Assembly (NCBI GenBank): GCA_001598975.1
Contig: BBXU01001810.1
Location: 1-20,996, forward strand
Source of the DNA: Parachlorella kessleri
Taxonomy: Eukaryota; Chlorophyta; Trebouxiophyceae; Chlorellales; Chlorellaceae
Reading direction: 5' to 3'
Length of the DNA: 20,996 nt
Part shown: positions 9,214 to 19,612 of the stretch, in pieces
Position numbering within the stretch: position 1 is the stretch's first letter
Layout of the letters: the number at the start of each line of letters is the position of its first letter
Notes under the pieces: model-generated
Seen by the model: the letters and a program-made list of their open reading frames with translations, nothing else
Databases searched by the model: none
Told to the model about the DNA's origin: nothing
Program-made: the position numbers and the translations under genes

Positions 9214-12200
9214 ATGCAGGTGGACGAGGCTAAGCAGAGCTCTTCAGGGCTGCAGTTCCACTTACATCCGGTGGGTGCCATACCCTATTTTGTGAGGGTG
9301 TTTTTAGAAGCACTGCAGTGCCAGCCACTGATGGCCACAAGGCAGCACCGAGTGATCTGCGGTCCTGGGGTGCCTTGGGGCGTACTTGGGAGTGAGTACG
9401 GAAGTATCAGAAATAGTGACAGTAGAGAGTTCAAGCATTATATACATTTGCTACCTGCTACCCATTTCTACCCTCTTCACAAGCACCTGCCACCCAGGCA
9501 GCCTACCTGACCCGCTCGCTTCAACTCTCTGCTATTGCTGGCGCAGCTTGTCCTGATCAATGTCTCCGACCACCATACTCGCACCAAGGCCAACACACCC
9601 AGCAGCAGCAGCGGCGCCGTCCCTCGAGTCATGGGCTGCCTGCTGGGCCAGCAAAGCGGGCGTACCGTGGATATCTCCAACTCGTTTGAGATAAAGTACG
9701 ACCAAGGACCAGAGGGATTAGTTATCAATGACTCCTTCCTGCAGAAGAAGATGGAGCAGTGTGAGTGGCTTGAGCGGCTGGGGGCGGAGCTAGGTTTCTC
9801 CTGCAAGCTGCAGCTCCGGGTGTCAATAAGGAACTTGATAAAAGCCTCTACTGAGATGGCAGACACACCTAGCCCTACTGTTTTGAATGGAAGACACGTT
9901 GAGTAGTGCAGCTGGTGTCGCCCCACTACGTGCAAGCAGTGTGGAGCCTGTGAATTGGCGAGCCCATCCTGCCATAGCACGTTCCATCTTCTATACCTTT
10001 TTTTCCCATTATCTGGCACTGCTCAGCTGCCTGCCAAGCTATGCACTGATTCCCTCTCTGGTATGTGCGCAGACAAGCAGGTCTTCCCTGCCCTAGATGT
10101 GGTTGGATGGTACTCCACGGGGGCTGAGACGGACTTGGACACGGACATGGCACTGCACAAGCGGGTGAGGGAAGCGGTTCCTGTCGAGGGTAGGACCTGG
10201 TTAGTCTGTGGCTGTACAGGTGGTCTGCATGCCCGAAGCGTGCTGATGTGCCCGTTTGTGTCCTGCTTTACGTTTCCTTGTGTTGTTTACCTGTGCTTGT
10301 CACCTGTGCTATCAGATCATGGAGATTAACGAGGCTCCAGTCTACCTACGGCTTGACACCGCCATCTCCCCAGCCGCCAAGGACCTGCCGGTGTTCCTGC
10401 ACGAGAGCGGTAGGAAGGCTTGAATGGCTGTCCAAACTGCCACGAGAAGGATGCCTGGCAAGGGAGAACCCCATGGGACATCCTGCATGTGCCAGGCGTG
10501 GTAACGCCTTCCCAGGGTGCCAGGCATGCATGCTGTGGGAGGTGTGGCGCAGTGCTGTCCGAGGGGCCAGGGGAAGGATGCCTTGCCAGGGAGGCCCCCA
10601 GGGGCGCCCTGGTTGTGCCAGGCGTGGTAACGCGTCGCCAGGGTGTCGTTATTCAGGCATGCATGCTGTGGGAGTTGCGGCGGTACACCTCTCAGAGTTC
10701 CATTTGTCAGGCATGCCTTGATGCCATGGTGCGCTCTGGAGCAACTGGCGGGAGGTCCGCTGCGCTGCGCTGCGCTGCCCCCATCCCCCTGACCTGCCAT
10801 TCCCATGATGTGGCGTGCTGTGCTGTGCTGTGCTGCAGAGCTGCATGTGCTGGACGATGTGCCCACCACCATCTTCGTGCAGGCCAAGTACACTGTGGAG
10901 GTGGGTGGGGGCCACAGCTGCCGCAAACCTTGTGCAGCAGAGAGCCGGGCTGTGTGCAGCATGTGGGGTGCCTTTGGTGTTGGCAAGCTCGGGTCGCGGG
11001 CGAGGGGTTGACGGCTCTGGCAAGGCTGCGCTCAGCTACAGGGGGATGACGGCCTGGTTGAAGCAGCAAGCGTATCTTTGAAGCATCGTTCTTGCACGTA
11101 CACTGTGCAGTGACCCAGCTCTCTGCAGCTTGCATCTCGCTGCAGACCTCTGAAGCCGAGCGTATCGGTGTAGACCAAGTTGCCAAGATCCTACCTACTG
11201 GGGCAGCCAGTGGGGCGAACCAGCGTGAGTGGCATCATTGAGATGGCATCATTGCTGCTGCTGGGTCTTTGCACATCAGTGACGGCGGCAGTGACGGCGG
11301 CATAAGCCCGAAGAGTGTGTGGCCTCCGAGGACTGGAAGCTGCTGGGCCGTCAGGTACACTGTTGGCACCTTATATGAGGTGCGTAAGAGCCACGCTAAC
11401 TGGATGTGTTCCCTAGCCTGTAAGTACCTCACAGCAAAATACCAGTGTGTACAGACCATGACTCAAAACAGTGTCTGACACCAACAATACTTCGTCTGCT
11501 CCTCAGTTCCAGGCTGTTTCGCTGGCCTGTCCCTGCTGTGCTGTTGCTGATGCTGTGCTATGTGTCTATCCCATGCAGTGACTGCTCACTTGACCAGCAT
11601 GCACAGCGCCATCAAAATGCTGGTCAGCAGGATTGCATTACTGCACCAGATGCTGGTCAAGATGCAGTCAGGTGAGCAGCTGAGACATGGTGACGCCCTC
11701 AACCCCTGCTTCACTAGACTTGGACCCCCGCCTGTGTGGAGTGGTCCCATGCCAGCGTTTAGGCCGCCCACTCTTGGCCTCTCAGGTGAAGCTCGTGCCC
11801 GACCGCTCAGCTGTTGTAGTACTCGCCCGCGACGTCCCAAAGCTGTCTGCTGGCTATCGTCATAGTCGACAAGCAGTTTAGGGCCAGTGCTGCTTGTTGC
11901 TTGGTCCTGCCAACCACCAGCTCGCGGTCTCCTCGTTTCTGACATGCCTTGCCCGGCAGGCACTTGACCCTGCTAGTCATTGTCCTGGCTCCCTACGCGT
12001 CTGCTTGGCCGGCCTTGGCTTCCTTGTCCAGGCGAGCTGCCGTTTGACCACGGGCTGGTGAGGCAGGTGGCCGGACTGGTGCAGCGGCTGCCAGCGGTGG
12101 ACTCGCTGCAGTTTAGCCAGGACTACCTCACGGTGAGCCTGACTGGACTGCTGAAGTTTCAAATGGACCATGGATGTGGCTGACTTACTGCATGCACCCA

Positions 12201-12944
12201 TGGGGTGACCTGGTCTATCCACAGGGGCATCCTTTTTTTTTAGTGGAGCTGCATGTGGCCTGGGGCGCTGTGTAGCTACACCTCATGGCAAGCATGGGCT
12301 GGGGTGATGTACCGGAAGCTGCTCTCTGTAGCTCCTTGCACATGCCTTTTCCTGGCTGCCGCGCTGGCCTGTTTGGTCCTAGCTGCCCGCTAGAGGGGAG
12401 CAGCAGGCAAGGTGTTTACTTTGCCAAAACTCCTCCAGCATTTGTGGGCGGCAGGTGAACGGCATCAGTCTTTGCAAGCCTGCAGCCTTGCTTTGCTAAG
12501 CCATGGCTTCCAACGCTGTTTGCTGCAGGAGTATAATGAAGCCTTGCTGACCATCATGCTATCGTCGGTCACACAAGGCTCCAACGCAGGCAGGTCTTAC
12601 ATGATGCTTGGCTGCTATTGCTCTTCCCAGCGTAGCAGGCGCGAGAAGCAAAGCATGCTGGTTAGAGCCCCTGCTTCTGTATCACAAGGTGTGATGATGG
12701 TCCACTGTCTTGTTGTGCACCAGCTTGTGAACATGGCAGGCTTGCTTGCACATGAACGCCTTGGTTGCTCAGCTGGCTGTGCCCCACAAACATTGCTGCT
12801 GGGTGACCCTGGCCTGCAGTGAATGAACTGGTGGAGAAGTACAATCTAGCGTATGACCGTACCGCAGTGACTAAGCGGGCGCCCAAAGGGTCTGGTGGGG
12901 GCATGGGCAGCCTCATGGCGGGAGGACCCCTGCTGGACTTTTGA
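9214..12944 (+). CDS. CSN6: COP9 signalosome subunit 6 (MPN-domain, catalytically inactive type), ten exons
   Basis: CSN6 pairs with CSN5 in the COP9 signalosome, which removes NEDD8 from cullins and so controls ubiquitin ligases. Exons are 9214-9270, 9547-9760, 10073-10164, 10316-10409, 10839-10900, 11146-11224, 11579-11671, 12032-12132, 12529-12589 and 12820-12944, giving about 325 residues, close to the usual length of the family, with every phase consistent. The MPN domain starts at FHLHPLVLINVSDHHTR and continues through GCLLGQQSGRTVDISNSFE, FLQKKMEQYKQVFPALDVV and GWYSTG. The HxH-plus-Asp zinc motif of active JAMM proteases is absent, as expected for CSN6. The C-terminal part has TSEAERIGVDQVAKILP, HSAIKMLVSRI, GELPFDHGLVRQV and VNELVEKYNLAYDR, then a Gly-rich end (PLLDF). 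The start is an ATG in a good context (ACCATGC); nothing conserved lies upstream. Intron 9 needs a GC donor (see findings). Confidence 0.93.
10446..10677 (+). repeat. Imperfect direct repeat of about 100 bases within CSN6 intron 4
   Basis: Two diverged copies, 10446-10544 and 10573-10677, share GAAGGATGCC near the start, GTGCCAGGCGTGGTAACGC in the middle and GGCATGCATGCTGTGGGAG at the end. They lie in the intron between the exons ending at 10409 and starting at 10839. This looks like a local tandem duplication. No coding role is seen. Confidence 0.8.
10759..10834 (+). repeat. GCTGC and GTGCT pentanucleotide microsatellites before a CSN6 exon
   Basis: Four GCTGC units occupy 10759-10778 and four GTGCT units occupy 10815-10834. 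The second array runs straight into the TGCAG acceptor of the exon at 10839, so it takes the place of a normal pyrimidine tract. Confidence 0.75.
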
Positions 12945-13389
12945 GTCTGGCGGCGGCTGTCTGGCAAGGCATGTGGACTGTGGTGGCCAGGTTGCCTCGG
13001 GATGGGGTGCAAGGGTGTGCTGGAAAAGGCATGCCGGCTTGGTGTCGCCCAAGGGGACCAGGGGGTTTGCAAGGGCTACTAGGGATTTCAGTGTGCTGCC
13101 TTGCATGTACTGTGGTGTGTGCACGTACTGTGGTTGTCCCGCAAGATTTGCATTGTGTAGGTGCATCGATCGATAACCCCTTCACAGGGTGCGTGCGGGC
13201 GGTCACTGACCACACTTGCCTGTAGCATCCCAGCCTTCACTAGCCTCCTCCTTCCTCTTGACCTTTAACATCATCAGCCTTGCATCACACAGCATTCGCC
13301 AATCTTGTCAATTGAAAGGTCCTAGGAAGGCGCGACGGGAGAGTCTGTGAAACGGCAATGACAGCCAGGCGCTGTCGAAAGCCAAGGCA
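12945..13389. other. Convergent 3' intergenic gap
   Basis: The 445 bases between the CSN6 stop and the stop of the first membrane-protein paralogue hold both 3' UTRs. I see no convincing gene. No exact TGTAA signal is present for either gene on the relevant strand; TGTAG variants occur on the plus strand near 13156 and 13221. Confidence 0.5.
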
Positions 13390-16029
13390 TCACATTGTCA
13401 GTACCCGGTGCCGCTGGCTGAGAGCCCTGGGCGCCCTGTCACCCCCGGAGGCTTGCTGGGGGGCTGACACTGTCCTGGCCACCTGCTGCGGGGTGGACAC
13501 GCCTGCTGGCACTGCGTGCTGCTGCGGCAGCTCCACTCCCAGGCTGCCAGACTTGTGCTTGCTGAGGCTGCTGCTGCGCTTGCTGCCCTGGCTGCGTGCC
13601 GCAGCAGCAGGTGCAGATGACCCTGCCACGGCTGTTGGTGCGGTTGGCACTGTGGGTGACAGCAACGGCAAAGTCTGCAACTGGCTGTGAGCTGCAGTCC
13701 CCAGAGCCAGTACCGCACATTTGGAAGGCGAAAACCACCTCCAGCAAGAGTAGGCTAGCATAGCTACTACAAACAACACGGTCAGGCTGTACAGCACGCC
13801 AGGGATGACAATGGATGACTCATAGTTAGTCTTCACAGCCACCAGAGCGACAAGCTTCTGGTTGCCCTTCGCACTAACCGCAGCATAGTCTGGCATATCC
13901 ACAGCTAGCTGCAGATACGAGATCCCGTTTATCTGCTTGTTGTTCGCATAAGTTGTGAGCTCACCGGCAGCAGCAAACCCAACTGGGAGCAGAGCTCCAA
14001 CCCCTACCACAAGTGTAATGACTAGCAGCATCACCCAGTATCTCCAACTGCGTCTATTCATGCTGTCCCACAAGTCCCTTCCTTGGTACACAGCCCCAAT
14101 GGAGGCTATCACAGAAATCACAAGGACAATCAGTGCTCCAGGCCATTTCAGCGTGCTGTCAACATTGGATAAGGCTGCTGACGATGCTGAGAGAAGCTCA
14201 GACTGCACACTGGACCCCAAGACCGACAGGGCAACACCCACAGCTGCCATGTTCACAGGCCCAAAACCATGCACGCCCCCCTCAGACCATACGCCATTCT
14301 GGTCCCCGTCGGCTGTCTTGAAGGGACTGGTTGAATGGTTAGTCAGCCAGATCGTCCTGGTGAAGTCCCTCATGAACGCCCACGGCCCCAGGCTGCCACG
14401 AAAATTGCTGGGATCTGCAATACTGCACTGGTCACGGGACGGCATGGCACCCAAAGTGAAGCACTTTCCAAATGCAGCGAAAGAGCTAGCATTAGCGCCA
14501 TAGGTATTGTAGTCGATATGAGGCACCACGTCCCAGTAGGTGCTGTTCTTTAAACAGGAAAAGGGGCGAGGGAACACAGTGGCCTCGGCAAAAGCCGAGG
14601 CAAACACCCAGTTAAACTTTGCAGGGTAGAGACTGTCAGGCGCTCCCCCGTCCAGTCCAAAAGGGAATGGGGAACGGCTCGTAGACGTTATATTAACACC
14701 CCACAATGTGAAATTCTCGTGTGCCACACTGGTTGTGTTGACCAGTAGAAAGCATCCTGGACCACTAAAATCTGCCCTGCAAATCCCACTGTCTTCTCCG
14801 CGGACAGGGGCTAATATATGAGCACAAGGGAAGTCGCTATAATAACAAGTAGAGTAAAAATCCCATGAAGCAAATAGTCTCTCACAGGGCACGCCTAGGG
14901 TGGGCCACGTCGATACGTACGGCATATCACCTAAGCCTTTTGTGTCAAAAACACTACCTGGGAAGTTGTATCCCCAAGGGCTCCCTGCCAGACCTAGGAA
15001 CATGACTGTGTTGCTGCTCTCTGAGCAGGTTTTCCACTCTCTAAAGAACTGCTTGCTCGCATACCATTCAGAGTTTGGGAGAATAAATGTTGTACAAGCA
15101 TTCAAGTGCTCATAGTGACCCACAACCCCTACTAGAGCGCTCCGATCACGGTCAACGAACTGGGCAGCAGAGCGGGTTGGGACGACATGAATGCTGCCCT
15201 GGACGAAGCCCCGCGCTTGGGGATTTCCTAGGAGATTGTTGCATCTGAGGGCCCCTTCTACGCCAGTACCAGCCTGGGGTGGAAGTCTCAAAGTGTAGGC
15301 CTCAAGAGGCGGTGTGCCTATGGAATGGGGCAGCCCAAAACCTGCCACAGAGTGTGGCAGGGCGGCCAATGCAACCCCAAAGTCGCACGTCCCCGTCCAG
15401 TTGTTGTGCAGGTAGGCAAGGTCCAGAACTGCCTCACAGGTGCTGTCGCTGCACCAAAAGTAGTCAATATAGCCCGTGGTTTTCACCTGCTTGCCTGACA
15501 GGAAGCCGCCAGTTGCTGTGCTCACAACGAGCTCTTGGTCAGGGAAGACGGAGGGAGCCTCTGGCAGCCAGGGCTGCAGCTGCCACCCGGGGCCAAGGTA
15601 CCGGGTCTGTAGCAGGGGGTCCACCGTGAAGTTGACCCTGATGGTGCCCGTTGGGGTCGACCTCCAGTTGCGCTGGCTGTTGTTCAGGTTGTCCAAGATG
15701 TCCAGGCCCGAGTTGTTGGAGTGCAGTTGCATTGTACATAGGTACTCCTTTGCAAGCCCTGATAGGCAGGCTTGGGTCCCCAGCTGCAGCAGGCAGCACT
15801 GGCAGTCCTTAAGAGTGAGCACCAGAGAGGAGGCTGCTGCAGGAGCACGTTACGCTGGAAACCAGACCTGCCAACTACGTTTGTGGTGGCAGATACGCAC
15901 ACTTGGCTTCAGCTCATCTGTCATATCCAAACTTGGGCACTGACGCACCTTAGGCCTGTGAACCTCCGTGGCGAGTACGCACTGGGCAAAGTGCAGGGTG
16001 CTTACAAGGAATACCAGGAGGGACCGCAT
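13390..16029 (-). CDS. Unrecognised secreted/membrane glycoprotein, paralogue A, two exons
   Basis: I do not recognise this family. Exons 16029-15949 and 15783-13390 give about 824 residues. Residues 1-27 start with a hydrophobic signal (MRSLLVFLVSTLHFAQCVLA). The large exon encodes an ectodomain of about 540 residues with roughly ten N-glycosylation sequons and scattered Cys, including CLSGLAKEYLCTM and WCSDSTCEAVLDLAY. Three membrane segments follow, near residues 572-590, 608-633 and 684-708. The short loop RDLWDSMNRRSWRY lies between the first two, and a second outside loop contains ELTTYANNKQINGISYLQ. The tail of about 115 residues is Ser/Ala/Pro/Gln-rich with a basic patch (KRSSSLSKHK) and ends APRALSQRHRVLTM. 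By the positive-inside rule the N domain faces out of the cytosol and the tail faces in. A TAA upstream in the main frame, a strong acceptor at 15784 and a GTGCGT donor at 15948 fix the first join. Paralogue B lies just upstream in the same orientation. A surface or cell-wall role is only a guess. Confidence 0.8.
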
Positions 16030-16732
16030 CCTGCAGGCAGCAAATTCACCACCCTTTGCCACCTACACTGCACATCCGCGTTTCATACCGCTGTTCAGCA
16101 AACCTGTGCTGACTGAAGTTGTAGAGGCTTGTGTAAAGAGACAACGCTGAGATGCCCTCCCCACCTGCCTGGCAGTACCATGGGCTGCAGGCCTGTTGGC
16201 AGGGTGCCGACGTGTCTCGCCCGCTCAGCCTGTCGCCCCTGGCCCTTGCAAGAGCGCTCCCGGATTCGTGAGCTTAGTTCAAGCTGCAGGGAACGTTGCT
16301 AACGCCGAAACGCGGTTCTTGGCAAGTGATTACTCAACTGACCACTACATGGTACTACATACGTGCTTCGGAGCGAACACCCATGGCAACATTCACAACT
16401 GCCGGTGAGGGTCTAGCCAGAGTTAGAAAGCACGCTACCTCACTTCACAGCACAGAAGGGCAGTTTTGCAGCTACAGCTTGTTTGAGCCTACCTTGTGGC
16501 TTGGCCCAGACGCTCATGCATCCGCTTGCCAGGCGGGTAACAAGTTGTCAGTGTTGGGCTAGGCCCGCTGGTGGCAGCATTGCTAGCTGGGTCCGCTGAC
16601 CGTGTTTCCTCACCCTGTCCAACTGTGCGCTGCCCCTTCACCTGTTTACATGAGTTTTTGCCTGGCACACACCACCGACTGGGTCCCTTGCTACACTAAG
16701 CCCTAACCTGCCAGGAATGGCACATGGCGCCT
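16030..16732. other. Intergenic gap between the tandem paralogues
   Basis: About 700 bases separate the start of paralogue A from the stop of paralogue B. It should hold the 3' UTR of B and the promoter and 5' UTR of A. A TGCCTGCAG acceptor sits one base before the A start codon, hinting at a 5' UTR intron. I see no further gene. Confidence 0.5.
16646..16650 (-). terminator. TGTAA polyadenylation signal, paralogue B
   Basis: TTACA on the plus strand reads TGTAA on the minus strand about 83 bases beyond the stop codon at 16733, a distance almost equal to that in the lumen-protein gene. Confidence 0.5.
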
Positions 16733-19612
16733 TCACAGTGTCAGTACCCGGTGCCTGTGGCTGAGAGCCCTGGGCGCCCTGTCACCCCCGGAGGCTTGCT
16801 GGGGGGCTGATACTGTCCTGGCCACCTGCTGTGGCGTTGACACGCCTGCTGGCACTGCGTGCTGCTGCGGAAGCACCAATTCCAGGCTGCCATTAGCCGA
16901 CTTGTGCTTGCTGAGGCTGCCGCTGCGCTTGCTGGGGCTGCCTGAAGCAGCAGGCGGGGCTGATGTCCCTGCTGCGGCTGCCGCTGCGGCTGGCGCCGCT
17001 TGTGACAACAGCGGTGTAGTCTGCAACTGGCTGTGCGCTGCCGCCCCCAAAGCTAGTGCTGCACACTTGGAGGGTGAGAACCACCTCCACCAAGAGTAAG
17101 CCAAAATCGCCAGGATGACAGCTGTGGTGAAGCCATACAGCACACCAGGAACGGCAATGGATGACTCATAACTAGTTTTCAAGGCCACCAAGGCAACAAG
17201 CTGCTGACTACCCTTCACGCTCACTGCCTGATAGTCGGGAATGTCCACAGCTAGCTGCAGGTAAGAGATACCATCAATTTGTTTGTTGTTTGAATAGCTA
17301 GTGAGCTCCCCAGCAGCAGCAAAGCCAACCGGCAGGAGTGCCCCAACCCCCACCACAAACACCGTAACTAGCAGCATCACCCAGTAACTCCAGCTGCGCC
17401 TGTTCATGCTATCCCACAAGTCCCTCCCCTGGGACACAGCCCCGATGGCGGCAATGAAAGAGAGGACAAACAGAAAGAGGGCCCCAGGCCACTTCAGAAT
17501 GCTGTCAATGTTAGAGAGTGCCCCTGAAGATGCCAGCAGCAGCTCACGCTGGACGTTGGTCCCCAACACAGTCAGGGCAAGACCCACAGACGCCATGTTC
17601 ACAGGCCCAAACCCATGCACTGCCGCATTGTGCCACACACAGTCGAGCGCACCCTCAGCACCTATCGAGGAAGAGTTTGTCAGCCACACGGTGTTTGTAA
17701 AGGCCCTAAGAAACGCCCACGTCCCCTGCCTAGGTGTACTATCATTCCCATGAATGTAACATTGCTGGAGAGAGAGCTGGACCAAGCTGGAACACTGCCT
17801 TAAAGCGACATCTAGCGTATAGTTGTAGTCAGCCAGCGAGGTGTTCAGGGGACTCCCACCAGGCGCATGAAGGCAAGCTACAGGCTGGTTAGGATACATG
17901 GTAGCCTCTGCAACAGCTGAGGCAAACAAGGAGCTAAACCTAGGTGGGTAGCTACCAATAGCAACCGGCTTCTGCACGCCCCCATAGGCACCGCCAGCAC
18001 CTGAAGGCTGGTACTGAGCTGTGATGTTCACGCCCCACAATGTCAAAGTCTCAGGCCCAGGTCCCATAGTAACATTGACCAGGAGGAAACAGCCCGGGTT
18101 GCCCAGATCAGGCGAACAATCATCAAAGAGCAACTGGCCATCAACAAGGGCAAGCTGACACCTCTCATCCTGGATGAGGCATGTCCGGTACAAGCTTGTT
18201 CGCTGGGAGTCGACTTTGCAGGGCATGCCTATTGCAGGCCAGATAGAAATTCGCGGCAAGTCCCCCACGCCCTTGGTGTCATACACACTGCTACCAGCGG
18301 TGTACCCGACCGCGGGGCCTGCCACTCCCAGGAGGAGCACTGTGTTGCTGCTGTCCGAGCACCCCTGCCACCCTGTAAACAGCTGCTTGCTAGCATACCA
18401 ATGAGAGTCTGGAAGAAGGAAAGTCGTGCACTGGCCTAGGTACTCATACACACCCACAAACCCTGCCAACGCGCTCCTCCTCTGGTCGATAAACTGGGCA
18501 GCGGAGCGGGTTGGGACAACATGGATGCTCCCATCAACTAGTGTACCAGCGACACGCTGCCCTCGATACGTATTGCACCTCAACGACCCTTGCACACTGC
18601 TCCCACCCATTGCCGGGATATCCCTAGCAACAAAGTCCTGGGGTTGGGGCTCAGGCTCTATCGAGTGTGGCAGCCCAAACCCAGCCACCGAGGTCGGGAA
18701 GACCGCCAACGCAAATCCATAATCGCATGTCCCCGTCTGCTCATTCTGTACATAAGCGAGGTCAAGGACCGCCTCACAGGAGCTATCGCTGCACCAGAAG
18801 TAGTCAACGAAGGCAGTAGTCTTCACCTGCTTGCCCGACAGGAAGCCACCAGAGGAGCCACTCACTGCCAGCTGCTGGTCTGGGAAAACAGAGGGTGCCT
18901 CTGGCAGCCAGGGCCGCAACTCCCCGCCAGCTCCAAGGTAGCGGGTCTGCAGCAGGGGGTCCACCGTGAAGCCCATCCTGGCCGTGTCGTTGGGTGGTAG
19001 GTCCACCCTATTCTGCAGGCTTCGCTCCAGAGGGCCCTGCGCAAGCAAAGCACCCGGAAGGTCAGCAATACAACATGTAGGTAGTTACTGCAGTTCAGGC
19101 ATCCATGCGTCCATTCTTCACTGTACACAGCAGCATGCCAGCGGACCCTACGAAGTTAACCATGTTAACCTCGACTTGCCTGTTGTGTTGTGTTCAAGGC
19201 TAGTTGCATAGTGCACAAGAACTCGGGCGCCAGCCCTGACAGGCAGGCTTGCTCTCCCAGCTGCAGAACAGGGAAGGGGGAGGGGGGCCGCAACACTGCA
19301 TTGTCCAGAGATGCACAGCAGGTCCAGGAGCAGAAGGACGCTTGGCTTATCAAAGAGTTCCCTTTGATGGCAATCAATGGGGCCATCCCAGGTCAAGCCT
19401 TGCACTCGGGCCTGAGGTTCTCGCCATACCTTTCAATCGCTGCTACCTGCCGCACCACTTGATCCCAAGGCAACACCTACAAGTGCTCACAAGCTTGTCA
19501 TAGCGCATGTCCTACAAGCCCGACGCACCTCAGGCCTCTGCTCCTCCTTGCACAGTACGCAGCAAACCAAGATGCTGATGCCCGCAGTGACAGCCATGTG
19601 ACGTAGCACCAT
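16733..19612 (-). CDS. Unrecognised secreted/membrane glycoprotein, paralogue B, three exons
   Basis: This is the tandem sister of the gene at 13390-16029. Exons 19612-19529, 19260-19180 and 19036-16733 give about 822 residues, nearly the same length as A. The signal region reads MVLRHMAVTAGISILVCCVL; the in-frame ATG at 19597 is an alternative start. Exon 1 ends RPE before a GTGCGT donor, matching RPK in A, and exon 2 opens LGEQACLSGL, matching LGTQACLSGL. The ectodomain shares FTVDPLLQTRYLG, GKQVKTT, SIHVVPTRSAAQF, CFLLVN and VHGFGPVNMA with A and has about eight N-glycosylation sequons. Membrane segments lie near residues 570-590, 606-631 and 682-706, with the shared loop RDLWDSMNRRSW. The tail ends APRALSHRHRVLTL. 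The intron after exon 2 starts with GCAAGT instead of GT and has no counterpart in A. Both reading frames are intact and conserved, so both copies are probably functional. Function unknown. Confidence 0.8.

Noticed and set aside
12225..12260. Strong acceptor-like sequence (T9 then AG at about 12232-12242) inside a CSN6 intron
   Set aside because: Joining the exon at 12132 directly to 12529 matches CSN6 conservation and phase; an extra exon here would interrupt the conserved alignment.
13955..14503. 182-residue plus-strand open frame opposite paralogue A
   Set aside because: It is the antisense shadow of a long conserved coding exon and has no support of its own.
15850..16062. Longer N terminus for paralogue A starting at 16062
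   Set aside because: The first codon would be GTG and it runs across a good acceptor; the ATG at 16029 gives a proper signal sequence matching paralogue B.
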